NCBI GenBank assembly: GCA_023664385.1
Contig: JAMPFU010000002.1
Coordinates: 62,001-126,000 of the forward strand
DNA from: Clostridium sp.
GTDB lineage: Bacteria > Bacillota > Clostridia > Lachnospirales > Lachnospiraceae
DNA length: 64,000 nucleotides
Direction: 5' to 3'
Within the stretch, counting starts at the first letter, position 1. Each line of letters begins with the position of its first letter. The notes below the pieces were generated by a model. It was not told the DNA's origin. It searched no databases and was given only the letters and a program-made list of their open reading frames with translations. This document shows, piece after piece, positions 23,839 through 32,478 of this stretch. Both the position numbers and the translations under genes were made by a program.

Positions 23839-25222
23839 CTTTTATCTCTCCTATTAAATCATATGGTGCCGCCTCGGTTATTCTTACGTCCACAATGTCG
23901 CCTGAAATAAGCTCATAGCCGCAGTGTATATATACAAAGCCGTCAATACCCGCGGCATCACGATATGTCCTTCCGACATATACGTCTTCCTCGGGTATAT
24001 ATCCCTCAACAATCACCTTCATTATTTTTCCCACAAACTCTATATGTTTGTCAAGAGATATTTCCTGTTGAAGCTCCATTATTTCATTTTTCCATAAAAG
24101 AGCCGTTTCTTCATCAACCTGATTTTCAAAGCCTGCCGCAGGAGTGCCCTCCTCCCTTGAATATGTAAATACGCCAAGTCTGTCAAATTCAATTTCATCA
24201 ATAAATGCAAGCAGAGCCTCATGCTCCTCCTGTGTTTCCCCTGGAAATCCCGTTATAAATGTCGTCCTGATTGCCATGTCGGGAATTTTACTTCTCAGTC
24301 TTGCTATCACAGTTTGAATGGACGCTTTGTCCGTCTTTCTTCCCATTCTTGCAAGAATGTTATCCTCACTATGCTGCAACGGCATATCAATGTAGTGAAG
24401 CAGCTTCGGTTCATTTGCAAAGGCATCTATCAGCTCCTCAGTTATCTCCTCGGGATAACAGTATAACACCCTAATCCACTCTATGCCGTCTATTAACCCA
24501 AGCGCATGTATCAGCTCATGCAGAACCTTTTTTCCATACAAATCCACGCCATAGCTTGTACATTCCTGTGCCACAAGAACAAGCTCCTTTATGCCCTGCT
24601 CTGCCATATATGACGCTTCCTTTATCAGCCGTTCCTTTGGCACGCTTCTAAAGCTACCCCTTATTTTAGGTATGACGCAATAAGTGCAGTGCTTGTTGCA
24701 GCCCTCGGCTATTTTAAGATACCCCATAAATGTGCCTGAGGTTATAACCTTGTCCGTATCAATAAGAGGAAGCCGGTTTATGTCATCGTATTTTTGTATA
24801 AACTGTTTTGTTATTTCCTTTTCCTGATCTGTGTTCTTAGCAGCATCATGCTCTCTTTTTTTACTGCAATCCGTTTCCTCAAGCTCCCTTATAACGTCCA
24901 CAATCCCGTCTATGCTGCCAATGCCTAAGCATGCGTCAATCTCAGGAATTTCCTTTGTTATCTCCTCCCGAAAGCGCTGTGCAAGGCAGCCCGTAACAAC
25001 AAGATATTTCAGCCTGTTCTCCTTTAATCGTGCCATTTCAAGTATCGTGTTTATGCTTTCCTCCATAGCGTCGTGGATAAAGCTGCAGGTGTTTATAATT
25101 ACAACGTCAGCCTCCGATTCTTCATTTGTAATATTATATCCCTCAGCCATGAGCAAGCCAAGCATAGCCTCGCTGTCGCACAAATTTTTGTCACAGCCAA
25201 GGGAAACCATTAATACATTCAT
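23822..25222 (-). CDS. rimO: Ribosomal protein S12 methylthiotransferase RimO
   Basis: Radical-SAM enzyme that methylthiolates the conserved aspartate of ribosomal protein S12. 466 residues. The N-terminal MTTase domain has Cys10, Cys46 and Cys79 for its iron-sulfur cluster, in NVLMVSLGCDKNLCDSE and INTCSFI. The radical-SAM motif CNKHCTYC has Cys175, 179 and 182. A C-terminal TRAM region follows. The CDKN start and absence of MiaB features support RimO. A short charged insertion lies at about 115-140. It is followed by pgsA with overlap; folD lies 8 bases upstream. Confidence 0.95.
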   Translation of the reverse strand: MNVLMVSLGCDKNLCDSEAMLGLLMAEGYNITNEESEADVVIINTCSFIHDAMEESINTILEMARLKENRLKYLVVTGCLAQRFREEITKEIPEIDACLGIGSIDGIVDVIRELEETDCSKKREHDAAKNTDQEKEITKQFIQKYDDINRLPLIDTDKVITSGTFMGYLKIAEGCNKHCTYCVIPKIRGSFRSVPKERLIKEASYMAEQGIKELVLVAQECTSYGVDLYGKKVLHELIHALGLIDGIEWIRVLYCYPEEITEELIDAFANEPKLLHYIDMPLQHSEDNILARMGRKTDKASIQTVIARLRSKIPDMAIRTTFITGFPGETQEEHEALLAFIDEIEFDRLGVFTYSREEGTPAAGFENQVDEETALLWKNEIMELQQEISLDKHIEFVGKIMKVIVEGYIPEEDVYVGRTYRDAAGIDGFVYIHCGYELISGDIVDVRITEAAPYDLIGEIKDEFTE

Positions 25223-25230
25223 ATTTTCTC

Positions 25231-26067
25231 CTACAGCACAGCCTCAACGCAATTATTCATAAGCATTGCAATCGTCATCGGTCCAACGCCTCCCGGTACA
25301 GGCGTGATTGCCCCTGCAACAGAGGAAGCTGATTCATAGTCCACATCTCCACAAAGCTTTCCGTTTTCATTCCTGTGTATTCCTACATCTATGACCGTTG
25401 CGCCCTCCTTTACATATGACGCATCAATCATTTTAGGCTTTCCGATTGCAACAACCAATATGTCGGCACGCTTGCATACCTCTTTTAAGTTTTTCGTTTT
25501 TGAATGGCATACCGTTACCGTTCCGTTTTCCCGAAGCAAAAGCATTGCCATCGGCTTGCCGACGATGTTGCTTCTTCCTATGACAACGCAGTCCTTCCCC
25601 TCTATCTCTATGCCTGAACGCTTCAAGAGCTGAATGACGCCCGCAGGTGTGCAGGAAACAAAGCCCTTCTTGCCTATGCTTAACGCCCCGACGCTTGCAG
25701 GGTGAAAGCCGTCCACGTCCTTTTCAGGTGAAATAGCATTTATAATATGCTCCTCATTGATATGTTTTGGAACCGGAAGCTGTACCAGTATTCCATGCAC
25801 GCTGTCATCCTTGTTAAGCTTATCTATTATTCCAAGCAGCTCCTCCTCAGTGGTTTCCTCAGGCAGCTCATATGCAACGGATTTTATTCCGATGTATTCA
25901 CATGCCTTTTTCTTGTTTCCCACATATACCGTTGACGCAGGGTCGCTGCCAACCTGTATGACTGCAAGGCAGACTTCCTTCCCCTCGCTTTTCAGCTTTT
26001 CCACCTTAGATTTAAGCTCATCCTTAATCTGCTTTGAAATTAATTTGCCATCAATTATCTTTGCCAT
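25231..26067 (-). CDS. folD: Methylenetetrahydrofolate dehydrogenase/cyclohydrolase FolD
   Basis: Bifunctional cytosolic enzyme of one-carbon metabolism, interconverting 5,10-methylene-THF and 10-formyl-THF. 278 residues, normal length. It has the N-terminal VGSDPASTVYVGNKKKACEYIG catalytic region with the key Lys, GILVQLPVPKHI, and the NAD(P)-binding VIGRSNIVGKPMA, followed by GAITPVPGGVGPMTI. GGAGGAAGC ribosome site. It lies between htpG and rimO in the same direction. Confidence 0.95.
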   Translation of the reverse strand: MAKIIDGKLISKQIKDELKSKVEKLKSEGKEVCLAVIQVGSDPASTVYVGNKKKACEYIGIKSVAYELPEETTEEELLGIIDKLNKDDSVHGILVQLPVPKHINEEHIINAISPEKDVDGFHPASVGALSIGKKGFVSCTPAGVIQLLKRSGIEIEGKDCVVIGRSNIVGKPMAMLLLRENGTVTVCHSKTKNLKEVCKRADILVVAIGKPKMIDASYVKEGATVIDVGIHRNENGKLCGDVDYESASSVAGAITPVPGGVGPMTIAMLMNNCVEAVL

Positions 26068-26085
26068 TGCTTCCTCCTTGTTTTT

Positions 26086-28080
26086 CTACAGCAGCATGCC
26101 AAGTATCTTATTGCTTCTCGCAACAAATTCCGTCATTGCGTCCGCCTCAAGCGGCTTGTTTGCAAGCACCGCAAGGTCGTAAAGCTGGCAGCAAATCATG
26201 CTTGTATTTTCTCCCTCAGGATTATCAAGCACATATTTTACAAGCTTGTTGTTTGCATTTAAGACAAGGGTTTCGCCCTCGCCGCCAAACATTGACGGAT
26301 CCATGCCACCGCCCATGCTGTATACCTTCATCATCTCCTGCATTCTTCTTGAATCCTCGGAAAGCGTAAGCATGGAGGAAACATCATCATTTTTCAGGCT
26401 TTCCACCTTTACGTTAAGCTTATCATTGCCTGTCGCCTTCTTAAACACCTCAGAAAGCTTATCCGTGTACTCCTTCTCCTGCTCCTCACTTAATGCCTCG
26501 CCCTTGAAGTTGTCAGACAAATCAGCATCAATACGAAGGAATTTAACATTTTCATTCTTGCCCTCAAGATGCGTGATATACGGATTATCTATATTGTGTA
26601 CAAGGTAAACGGCATTTAAGCCCTCCTCCTTAAACATTTTGATATACTGTGACTGCGCCTGCTCGTCTGAAACATAGAAAACCTTATTCTCATGCTTTTC
26701 CTTAGCCTGCTCCAAATATTCAGGGAGCGTAAGGTACTTGTTGTCCAAATCCTTGAACAGCATGTAGTCCGTCATTTTCTCGCAAAATTTTTCGTCCCTG
26801 ATGCAGCCAAACTTTATGAATGGGCTTATATCGTCCCAATATTTCTCATAATTTTCCTTGTCGGTCTTGCACATGCCTGAAAGCTTATCGGCAACCTTCT
26901 TCGTAATGTAGTCTGATATTTTCTTGACAAAGCCGTCATTTTGCAGTGCGCTTCTTGACACGTTAAGCGGAAGGTCAGGACAGTCAATCACACCCTTCAA
27001 AAGGAGCAGAAACTCAGGAATAACCTCCTTGATATTGTCTGCTATAAACACCTGATTATTGTAAAGCTTTATCGTACCCTCAAGCTGGTCATACTGTGTA
27101 TTAATCTTTGGAAAATATAAAATACCCTTCAAGTTAAACGGATAATCCATGTTGAGATGAATCCAAAAAAGCGGCTTTTTAAAATCAAGAAATACCTTTT
27201 GATAAAAGTCAATGTATTCCTCCTCCGTACAATCCTTTGGATTTTTCATCCACAACGGATTCGTGTCATTTAACGGTGGATTTGCCTTCTTTGGCTCATT
27301 CTCCCCTGCTTTATCCTCAGACGCTCCATCGGCTTTTTCATCCTCAGAAGCAGCCTTCTTTTCATCTCCTACAAGCTCTGCCTCCTCGTCAATCTCTATC
27401 ACCTTATTTTTTTCTTCTTCCTTTGCCTTAGCTTCTTCCTCCTCAAGCTTATCCTCGTTAATGAAGTAAATGTTGTAAGGCATAAAGGCACAATATTTCT
27501 GAATAACCTCCCTGACACGGTATTCATTTGCAAACTCGTAGCTGTCCTCATTTAAGTAAAGGGTAATTGCAGTTCCTCTTGTTTCATCATCACTTTCTGA
27601 CATCTCAAATTCCGTACCGCCGTCGCACTCCCAAAATACAGGTTTTGCGTCCTTCTGCCATGAGCATGTCTCAATTGTAACCTTGTCGGCTACCATAAAG
27701 GCAGAGTAAAAGCCAAGACCGAAATGTCCGATGATTTGGTCCTCTCCTGCCTTATCCTTATACTTATTTATAAAATCCGTCGCACCTGAAAATGCAATCT
27801 GATTAATATATTTGTCAAGCTCCTCCTCCGTCATTCCAAGACCATTATCAACAAATGTAAGTGTCTTGTCCTTTGCAGAAGCGTAAACCTCAAGCTTGTA
27901 CTCCTCGCCCTCAGCTTCCTCAAAGTCACCCATAAGCGCAAGCTTTTTTAGCTTCGTGATTGCATCGCACCCGTTTGAAATAAGCTCCCTTATAAATATA
28001 TCGTGGTCAGAATATAACCACTTTTTAATAATTGGGAAAATATTTTCGCTGTTAATTGATAGACTTCCCTTTTTTTCCAT
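26086..28080 (-). CDS. htpG: Molecular chaperone HtpG (Hsp90)
   Basis: Cytosolic Hsp90 ATPase chaperone, 664 residues. The GHKL ATP-binding domain shows ELISNGCDAITKL, DNGLGMT and GHFGLGFYSAFMV. A long Glu/Lys/Ala-rich acidic linker (about residues 215-275) is larger than in the E. coli protein. The middle domain carries the catalytic-loop SRSALQND. The ATG at 28080 follows GGAGG by 10 bases; an open stretch upstream belongs to the leader. A CIRCE operator upstream points to HrcA control. Confidence 0.95.
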   Translation of the reverse strand: MEKKGSLSINSENIFPIIKKWLYSDHDIFIRELISNGCDAITKLKKLALMGDFEEAEGEEYKLEVYASAKDKTLTFVDNGLGMTEEELDKYINQIAFSGATDFINKYKDKAGEDQIIGHFGLGFYSAFMVADKVTIETCSWQKDAKPVFWECDGGTEFEMSESDDETRGTAITLYLNEDSYEFANEYRVREVIQKYCAFMPYNIYFINEDKLEEEEAKAKEEEKNKVIEIDEEAELVGDEKKAASEDEKADGASEDKAGENEPKKANPPLNDTNPLWMKNPKDCTEEEYIDFYQKVFLDFKKPLFWIHLNMDYPFNLKGILYFPKINTQYDQLEGTIKLYNNQVFIADNIKEVIPEFLLLLKGVIDCPDLPLNVSRSALQNDGFVKKISDYITKKVADKLSGMCKTDKENYEKYWDDISPFIKFGCIRDEKFCEKMTDYMLFKDLDNKYLTLPEYLEQAKEKHENKVFYVSDEQAQSQYIKMFKEEGLNAVYLVHNIDNPYITHLEGKNENVKFLRIDADLSDNFKGEALSEEQEKEYTDKLSEVFKKATGNDKLNVKVESLKNDDVSSMLTLSEDSRRMQEMMKVYSMGGGMDPSMFGGEGETLVLNANNKLVKYVLDNPEGENTSMICCQLYDLAVLANKPLEADAMTEFVARSNKILGMLL

Positions 28081-28148
28081 TGTCGTTATACCTCCGTAAT
28101 TTTGCTTTCTATATTGGTTTGCTTTTAAACAAACCTCATCTATCAAGT

Positions 28149-28177
28149 AATATAATACTTCATTCATTCAATGTCAA
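28149..28177 (-). promoter_or_regulatory. Proximal sigma-A promoter of htpG
   Basis: Minus strand -35 TTGACA (28177-28172), 17-bp spacer, -10 TATATT (28154-28149). It lies between CIRCE and the start codon, so transcripts from it would begin downstream of the operator. It may give basal expression not fully blocked by HrcA. Confidence 0.65.
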
Positions 28178-28184
28178 GAAAAAA

Positions 28185-28244
28185 TTAGCACTCATTTACA
28201 TCGAGTGCTAATAACACTTATATTTCCAACAATGCGATACGCAA
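28185..28244 (-). promoter_or_regulatory. CIRCE operator and distal promoter of htpG
   Basis: Bases 28185-28211 are a perfect CIRCE: TTAGCACTC, nine bases, GAGTGCTAA, the binding site of the heat-shock repressor HrcA. On the minus strand a candidate promoter lies just upstream: -35 TTGCGT (28244-28239), 16-bp spacer and -10 TATAAG (28222-28217). Its start site would fall within CIRCE, the usual arrangement for HrcA repression. Confidence 0.9.
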
Positions 28245-28265
28245 AACCATAAAATGCAGTTTTTA

Positions 28266-28736
28266 TCATATATAATATTTTTCCACTGTGCCGTCCCATA
28301 CGCTGTCCAAGGTTTTATCAAGTGAAAACGTCTTTACCGACGTGCCTGTGGTTACCGTCAGGCTTCCCTTTTCATACAGCACATTAAAAAACAGTGCGCC
28401 AATATCCGGTTCAGCAATTGGCAGATTGTTCATCTCGACAAGTCTTGTAATGTTTTCACGGTTAAACATAAGAATCAGCTTAAGACTAAGGGGAAGCTTA
28501 TCTCCCTTTATCAGCCCATACACGGTAGGCTTGATATCCTTCCAGCTAATATACTCCTCTGCCGCCATGATATCCCTGTCATCATTATCAAAAAAATCCT
28601 TATTCATTTTCCCATTTATGGAATAATCTATGCCTGTCTTTATCCGTGCCTCAAAAAGATAAAAGCTATCGTACCGTTCTCCCGTCAAAAGCTCTGACAT
28701 AAATTTACCCGTTTCTTCTATTTCAAACTGCTTCAT
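28266..28736 (-). CDS. DUF5721-like protein
   Basis: A 156-residue soluble protein (MKQFEIEETGKFMSELLTG...) resembling DUF5721, a family of unknown function found mainly in Lachnospiraceae. Alpha/beta composition, no signal sequence. The ATG at 28736 follows GGAG by 6-7 bases; the open frame upstream lacks a ribosome site. It is the third gene of an operon with the 58-residue membrane peptide and the transglutaminase-like protein. No terminator was seen after it. Confidence 0.6.
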   Translation of the reverse strand: MKQFEIEETGKFMSELLTGERYDSFYLFEARIKTGIDYSINGKMNKDFFDNDDRDIMAAEEYISWKDIKPTVYGLIKGDKLPLSLKLILMFNRENITRLVEMNNLPIAEPDIGALFFNVLYEKGSLTVTTGTSVKTFSLDKTLDSVWDGTVEKYYI

Positions 28737-28787
28737 AAATACTCCAATAAACCAACGATTCATTAACATCAACCAAATATCAGCCAA

Positions 28788-29888
28788 TCAATCATATGTC
28801 TGCCTATCCAACTGATTCAGATAAATCGTAATAACCTGCATATCGTCACCATATTCCTCATGACCGTACTGACAATACATCACGCCCGGTACCTCCTCAA
28901 GAAACTTCATATCGTACATATCCACACTGTAATCCGTTACGGCAATTTCAACGGTTCCCGTTATATTTCTGCCCGCCGTATGCTTAACCGCATTTTTAAA
29001 GCCCTGATAATCACAAATGAGATTATTCCTTGCAAAATAATTATATGTCATGCTGTCGCACGCTTCAAAGCTGTCCTCGTCCCAAACATGGCGGTCATCC
29101 ATAATGTCGTCCGTCACATTAAAATACATATGCCCTACAAAGCTTCCCCTGTCAGGCAGCGGGTCATCCCATGTAGCGTCCACCTGATACCAATTTCCAT
29201 CAAGGCACACCCGATTCCATGCATGCAGCTCCCCGTCAGCCGTTCCGGTCATAAAGTCATTTTCAACGCCCGAGCAGGAAAGCAAAAGCGCCATTGCCTC
29301 AGCATAGCCGTTGCACACTGCAGTCCCCTGCACAAGTGCGCCATAAGCCCTGTACGCATATTCCTTTGAATAATCTACATACCCATATTTGCAGTTTGCC
29401 ACAATGTAATCATGTATGGCAAGCTCTTTATCGTAATCTGTCATTCCCGGCTTGATTATGCTGTTTAAAATGGAATCAACCTTGTCATAAAGCTTTACCG
29501 CAGCCGGTCTGTCTCCCGGAATGCCTGTACCATTTATGTATTTCTGATACACATAATAATTATCTGATATTTCATATCTAAGTATGATTTTCATACCCTT
29601 TTTTGTTTTTTGTATGACGGAATACTGATTTACATTTCCATAAAGCCCGCAAATATAATCATTTATGGAATTGATGTCCTCCTCCGTTACGTTGCTCACA
29701 TAAAATACGCCGCTTTCATCTCCCGCTTCAATCTGCTCATTTACAATTGTAGTAAGTGCTATCATTCCATCAGCAGTCTGATCAGGATGCAGCTTTACTC
29801 CTATATCCCATCCCCAAAAATATGCTATGGCAATAACAGCCACAACCAAAATAGGAATCATTTTTATTACCTTATGATTATTATCCAC
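28788..29888 (-). CDS. Membrane-anchored transglutaminase-like protein
   Basis: A 366-residue protein with an N-terminal membrane anchor (about 9-25, IPILVVAVIAIAYFWGW) and an outside domain. Residues 155-245 carry the papain-like transglutaminase triad: Cys192 in GTAVCNGYAEA, His222 in ELHAWNRV and Asp237 in VDATWDDP. Such domains act as cell-surface peptidases or cross-linking enzymes. It starts at GTG 29888, which shares a base with the stop of the preceding gene (TAGTG), supporting coupling. Substrate unknown. Confidence 0.8.
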   Translation of the reverse strand: MDNNHKVIKMIPILVVAVIAIAYFWGWDIGVKLHPDQTADGMIALTTIVNEQIEAGDESGVFYVSNVTEEDINSINDYICGLYGNVNQYSVIQKTKKGMKIILRYEISDNYYVYQKYINGTGIPGDRPAAVKLYDKVDSILNSIIKPGMTDYDKELAIHDYIVANCKYGYVDYSKEYAYRAYGALVQGTAVCNGYAEAMALLLSCSGVENDFMTGTADGELHAWNRVCLDGNWYQVDATWDDPLPDRGSFVGHMYFNVTDDIMDDRHVWDEDSFEACDSMTYNYFARNNLICDYQGFKNAVKHTAGRNITGTVEIAVTDYSVDMYDMKFLEEVPGVMYCQYGHEEYGDDMQVITIYLNQLDRQTYD

Positions 29889-30064
29889 TACTCTACCTCA
29901 TCCTCATCGTCTTCATCATTTTTACTGCCCGCTGATTTTCCCATGATAAACAAAACAACCATAAGTATAATTGAAACAATCAGACATATTGCAATAAGCA
30001 CAGGCTTGTTGCTGTCGCCGGTTGCGGCAGTGAGAAGCACATATAGTAATTCATTATAATTCAT
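29888..30064 (-). CDS. 58-residue single-span membrane peptide with TGD anchor-like segment
   Basis: MNYNELLYVLLTAATGDSNK followed by a hydrophobic span (VLIAICLIVSIILMVVLFIMG) and a charged acidic tail. The AATGD-x4-hydrophobic-tail design resembles the C-terminal sorting end of surface proteins without any surface domain. The ATG at 30064 follows GGAGG. It is the first gene of an overlapping operon with the transglutaminase-like gene. It could be a membrane scaffold or activator of that protein; function is unknown. Confidence 0.6.
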   Translation of the reverse strand: MNYNELLYVLLTAATGDSNKPVLIAICLIVSIILMVVLFIMGKSAGSKNDEDDEDEVE

Positions 30065-30153
30065 AGCTTCCTCCAAAAAAATTTTCTATGGTTATTTTAA
30101 GCTACTCTTTCCATAAAGGCAACAGTTTTTCATTATCTTATTTTTATTTGTTC

Positions 30154-30182
30154 TTGAAGCAATGCCACCTTTGTTGTAAAAT
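30154..30182 (+). promoter_or_regulatory. Promoter of argH
   Basis: -35 TTGAAG (30154-30159), 17-bp spacer, -10 TAAAAT (30177-30182). The argH start lies 38 bases downstream, with GGAAGG as its ribosome site. No ARG-box was recognised. Confidence 0.65.
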
Positions 30183-30220
30183 GTCTATTTAGAAAAATAA
30201 CGGAAGGCAGGAATCAGGAT

Positions 30221-31603
30221 ATGGCTCAGCTATGGGGCGGCAGATTTACAAAGGAAACGGACAAATTAGTTTACAATTTTAATGCTTCTATCTCATTTGA
30301 CCAAAAATTTTTTAAGCAGGACATTCAGGGCAGCAAGGCGCACGTTGCAATGCTTGCGTCCTGCGGGATAATCACATATGAGGAACAAAAAATGATAACA
30401 GATGCTCTCGACGGCATACAAAAGGACGTGGAGGCAGGAACGCTTATGATTACAGATGAATACGAGGATATTCACAGCTTTGTTGAGGCAAATCTGATTG
30501 AAAGAATCGGCGACACCGGTAAGAAGCTTCACACAGGACGTTCAAGAAACGATCAGGTTGCCCTTGACATGAGGCTTTATGTAAGAGACGAGCTTATGGA
30601 AGTAAAGGCGCTTGTCATTGCTCTGCTTGGCGAGCTTCACAGGCTTATGAAGGAAAATACCAAAACCTATATGCCCGGCTTTACCCATCTCCAAAAGGCA
30701 CAGCCTGTAACCTTTGCACACCACATAGGTGCATATATGGAAATGTTCAAGCGCGACCTTAACAGAATAGATGATATATATGAGAGAATGAATTACTGCC
30801 CGCTTGGTGCAGGCGCCCTTGCAGGGACAACCTATCCTCTTGACAGAAATCTTACTGCATCCCTCCTAGGCTTTAAGGGACCTACCTTAAACAGCATGGA
30901 TTCCGTTTCTGACAGGGATTACGTGATAGAAATGCTCTCCGCATTTTCAACAATCATGATGCACCTTTCAAGATTTTCAGAGGAAATTATTATCTGGAAT
31001 TCAAATGAGTATCAATTTGTTGAGCTTGACGATGCCTACAGTACAGGAAGCTCAATTATGCCGCAAAAGAAAAATCCTGACATTGCCGAGCTTGTGCGTG
31101 GCAAAACCGGCAGGGTTTACGGTGCGCTTCTGTCAATCCTTACAACAATGAAGGGTATTCCCCTTGCATATAATAAGGATATGCAGGAGGACAAGGAGCT
31201 TACCTTTGATGCGATTGACACAGTAAAAGGCTGTCTTGCCCTTTTCACGGGTATGATTTCAACAATGAAGTTAAATAAATCCGCCATGGAAAAAAGTGCA
31301 AAAAATGGGTTTACAAATGCCACTGATGCGGCAGACTATCTTGTAAATCATGGCGTACCATTCAGGGATGCACATGGCATAGTCGGTCAGCTTGTGCTCT
31401 ACTGCATAGACAAAAACATTTCGCTTGATGAAATGTCAATTGAAGAATACAAGGCAATCAGCCCTGTATTTGAGGAGGATATATACGAATCAATCAGCCT
31501 TACTGAATGCGTAAACAAACGAAATACAATCGGCGCTCCCGGACCGTTATCCATGGAGCAGATTATAAACATAAACGAGGAATTTTTAAATAGCTTGAAG
31601 TAA
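30221..31603 (+). CDS. argH: Argininosuccinate lyase
   Basis: Last step of arginine synthesis: cleaves argininosuccinate to arginine and fumarate. 460 residues, normal for the family. It starts MAQLWGGRFTKETD and contains HTGRSRNDQVA, TYPLDRN and the superfamily signature GSSIMPQKKNPD, with the catalytic Ser loop. No argG is adjacent in the window. It runs opposite to the genes on its left, with its own promoter. Confidence 0.97.
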   Translation: MAQLWGGRFTKETDKLVYNFNASISFDQKFFKQDIQGSKAHVAMLASCGIITYEEQKMITDALDGIQKDVEAGTLMITDEYEDIHSFVEANLIERIGDTGKKLHTGRSRNDQVALDMRLYVRDELMEVKALVIALLGELHRLMKENTKTYMPGFTHLQKAQPVTFAHHIGAYMEMFKRDLNRIDDIYERMNYCPLGAGALAGTTYPLDRNLTASLLGFKGPTLNSMDSVSDRDYVIEMLSAFSTIMMHLSRFSEEIIIWNSNEYQFVELDDAYSTGSSIMPQKKNPDIAELVRGKTGRVYGALLSILTTMKGIPLAYNKDMQEDKELTFDAIDTVKGCLALFTGMISTMKLNKSAMEKSAKNGFTNATDAADYLVNHGVPFRDAHGIVGQLVLYCIDKNISLDEMSIEEYKAISPVFEEDIYESISLTECVNKRNTIGAPGPLSMEQIININEEFLNSLK

Positions 31604-31685
31604 TATATTAATAGCCTTAATATACGGCTTCAATGAATTGCTTAAAGTAATCTTTTTATCAGACAAAGAGAGGAGGAAACTTAAA

Positions 31686-31928
31686 ATGAATAATACGACA
31701 AAACAAAAATACGAGCTTGCAAAAAAAATGCTCAAGGGAAAAATCGAAATAGATGAGGTTGCCCTCATGACCGGACTTTCCGAGGAGGTATTAAAGGAGC
31801 TAAAGGAGGAGGTTGCACCTGAGAGCAAGGATGTTCAGATACTAAAAAATCTTGACACGGTAGACCTTGACATAGGACAGATACTCTATGACGACTTCCC
31901 GGACGAGGACATTGATACTGAGGAGTAA
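31686..31928 (+). CDS. Small acidic HTH-like protein resembling the C-terminus of Rpn proteins
   Basis: An 80-residue protein, MNNTTKQKYELAKKMLKGKI, then IDEVALMTGLSEEVLKELKEE. This pattern, a short helix-turn-helix with GL-(S/T)-x-E-x-V-x-x-LK, is the same as in the Rpn-related fragment at 48385-48558 and in the C-termini of many Rpn nucleases. The ATG at 31686 follows GAGGAGG. The acidic second half (DFPDEDIDTEE) is unusual. It lies 82 bases after argH and ends in a terminator. Role unknown. Confidence 0.6.
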   Translation: MNNTTKQKYELAKKMLKGKIEIDEVALMTGLSEEVLKELKEEVAPESKDVQILKNLDTVDLDIGQILYDDFPDEDIDTEE

Positions 31929-31973
31929 AATATACGGGAAGCTGCCTTAAATCAGTCAGTTTCCCGTATATTT
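31927..31973 (+). terminator. Terminator after the small acidic gene
   Basis: AAATATACGGGAA pairs with TTCCCGTATATTT across a partly paired inner loop (GCTG with CAGT); it starts in the stop codon region and ends in an AT-rich run. It can serve the argH transcript and separates it from the low-GC module at 32098-33553. Confidence 0.8.
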
Positions 31974-32097
31974 ATGATACTTTTTATTGCCAACCCATTT
32001 CCAGCATTAATGTAGCCAAACACGCATAAAATGCTATGAGAAAAACTTACTATTTTCAAAATATGGCTTTTTCACATGCCTATATTACGATGGTTAT

Positions 32098-32478
32098 TTA
32101 GCTTTCTATTGAAATATATCTATAAGACTGTGGCGCACAGGATACTCCAATATCCTTTAATGTAAGTGGTTCTTTATATATAACAATGTTTTTCAGCTTA
32201 TAAGCAACCGCCTTTTTCTTTCCCTTGTAGTATTTTCTATAGAAAGCATATGTTATACCTGCATAATTTTTTGTTTTTCGCCAAACACTTAGCACATCAT
32301 CTTCTATAATATCAGCAATCTCTGCTTCTGCAACAACTTGCTGCCTGGGTGCTGTTGCATATATAATAATTTTACTAACATCATTTCTGCAACGAAATTT
32401 TCGGTATTCGTACAGCTTTTCCCCTTGCAGAATACTAGTTACATATTCCGGATTAATTGACAATAACATTTGACACAT
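32098..32478 (-). CDS. ASCH (PUA-like) domain protein
   Basis: A 126-residue protein with the ASCH pattern: MLLSINPEYVTSILQGEKLYEYRK, where G-x-K-x-x-E-x-R is the family signature, followed by KIIIYATAP and VVAEAEI. ASCH domains bind RNA or modified nucleotides and some are RNases. The ATG at 32478 follows GGAGGG by 8 bases; it lies inside the end of the upstream GNAT gene (26-base overlap), so the two are translationally coupled. AT-rich like its partner and unlike the neighbours. Confidence 0.75.
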   Translation of the reverse strand: MCQMLLSINPEYVTSILQGEKLYEYRKFRCRNDVSKIIIYATAPRQQVVAEAEIADIIEDDVLSVWRKTKNYAGITYAFYRKYYKGKKKAVAYKLKNIVIYKEPLTLKDIGVSCAPQSYRYISIES

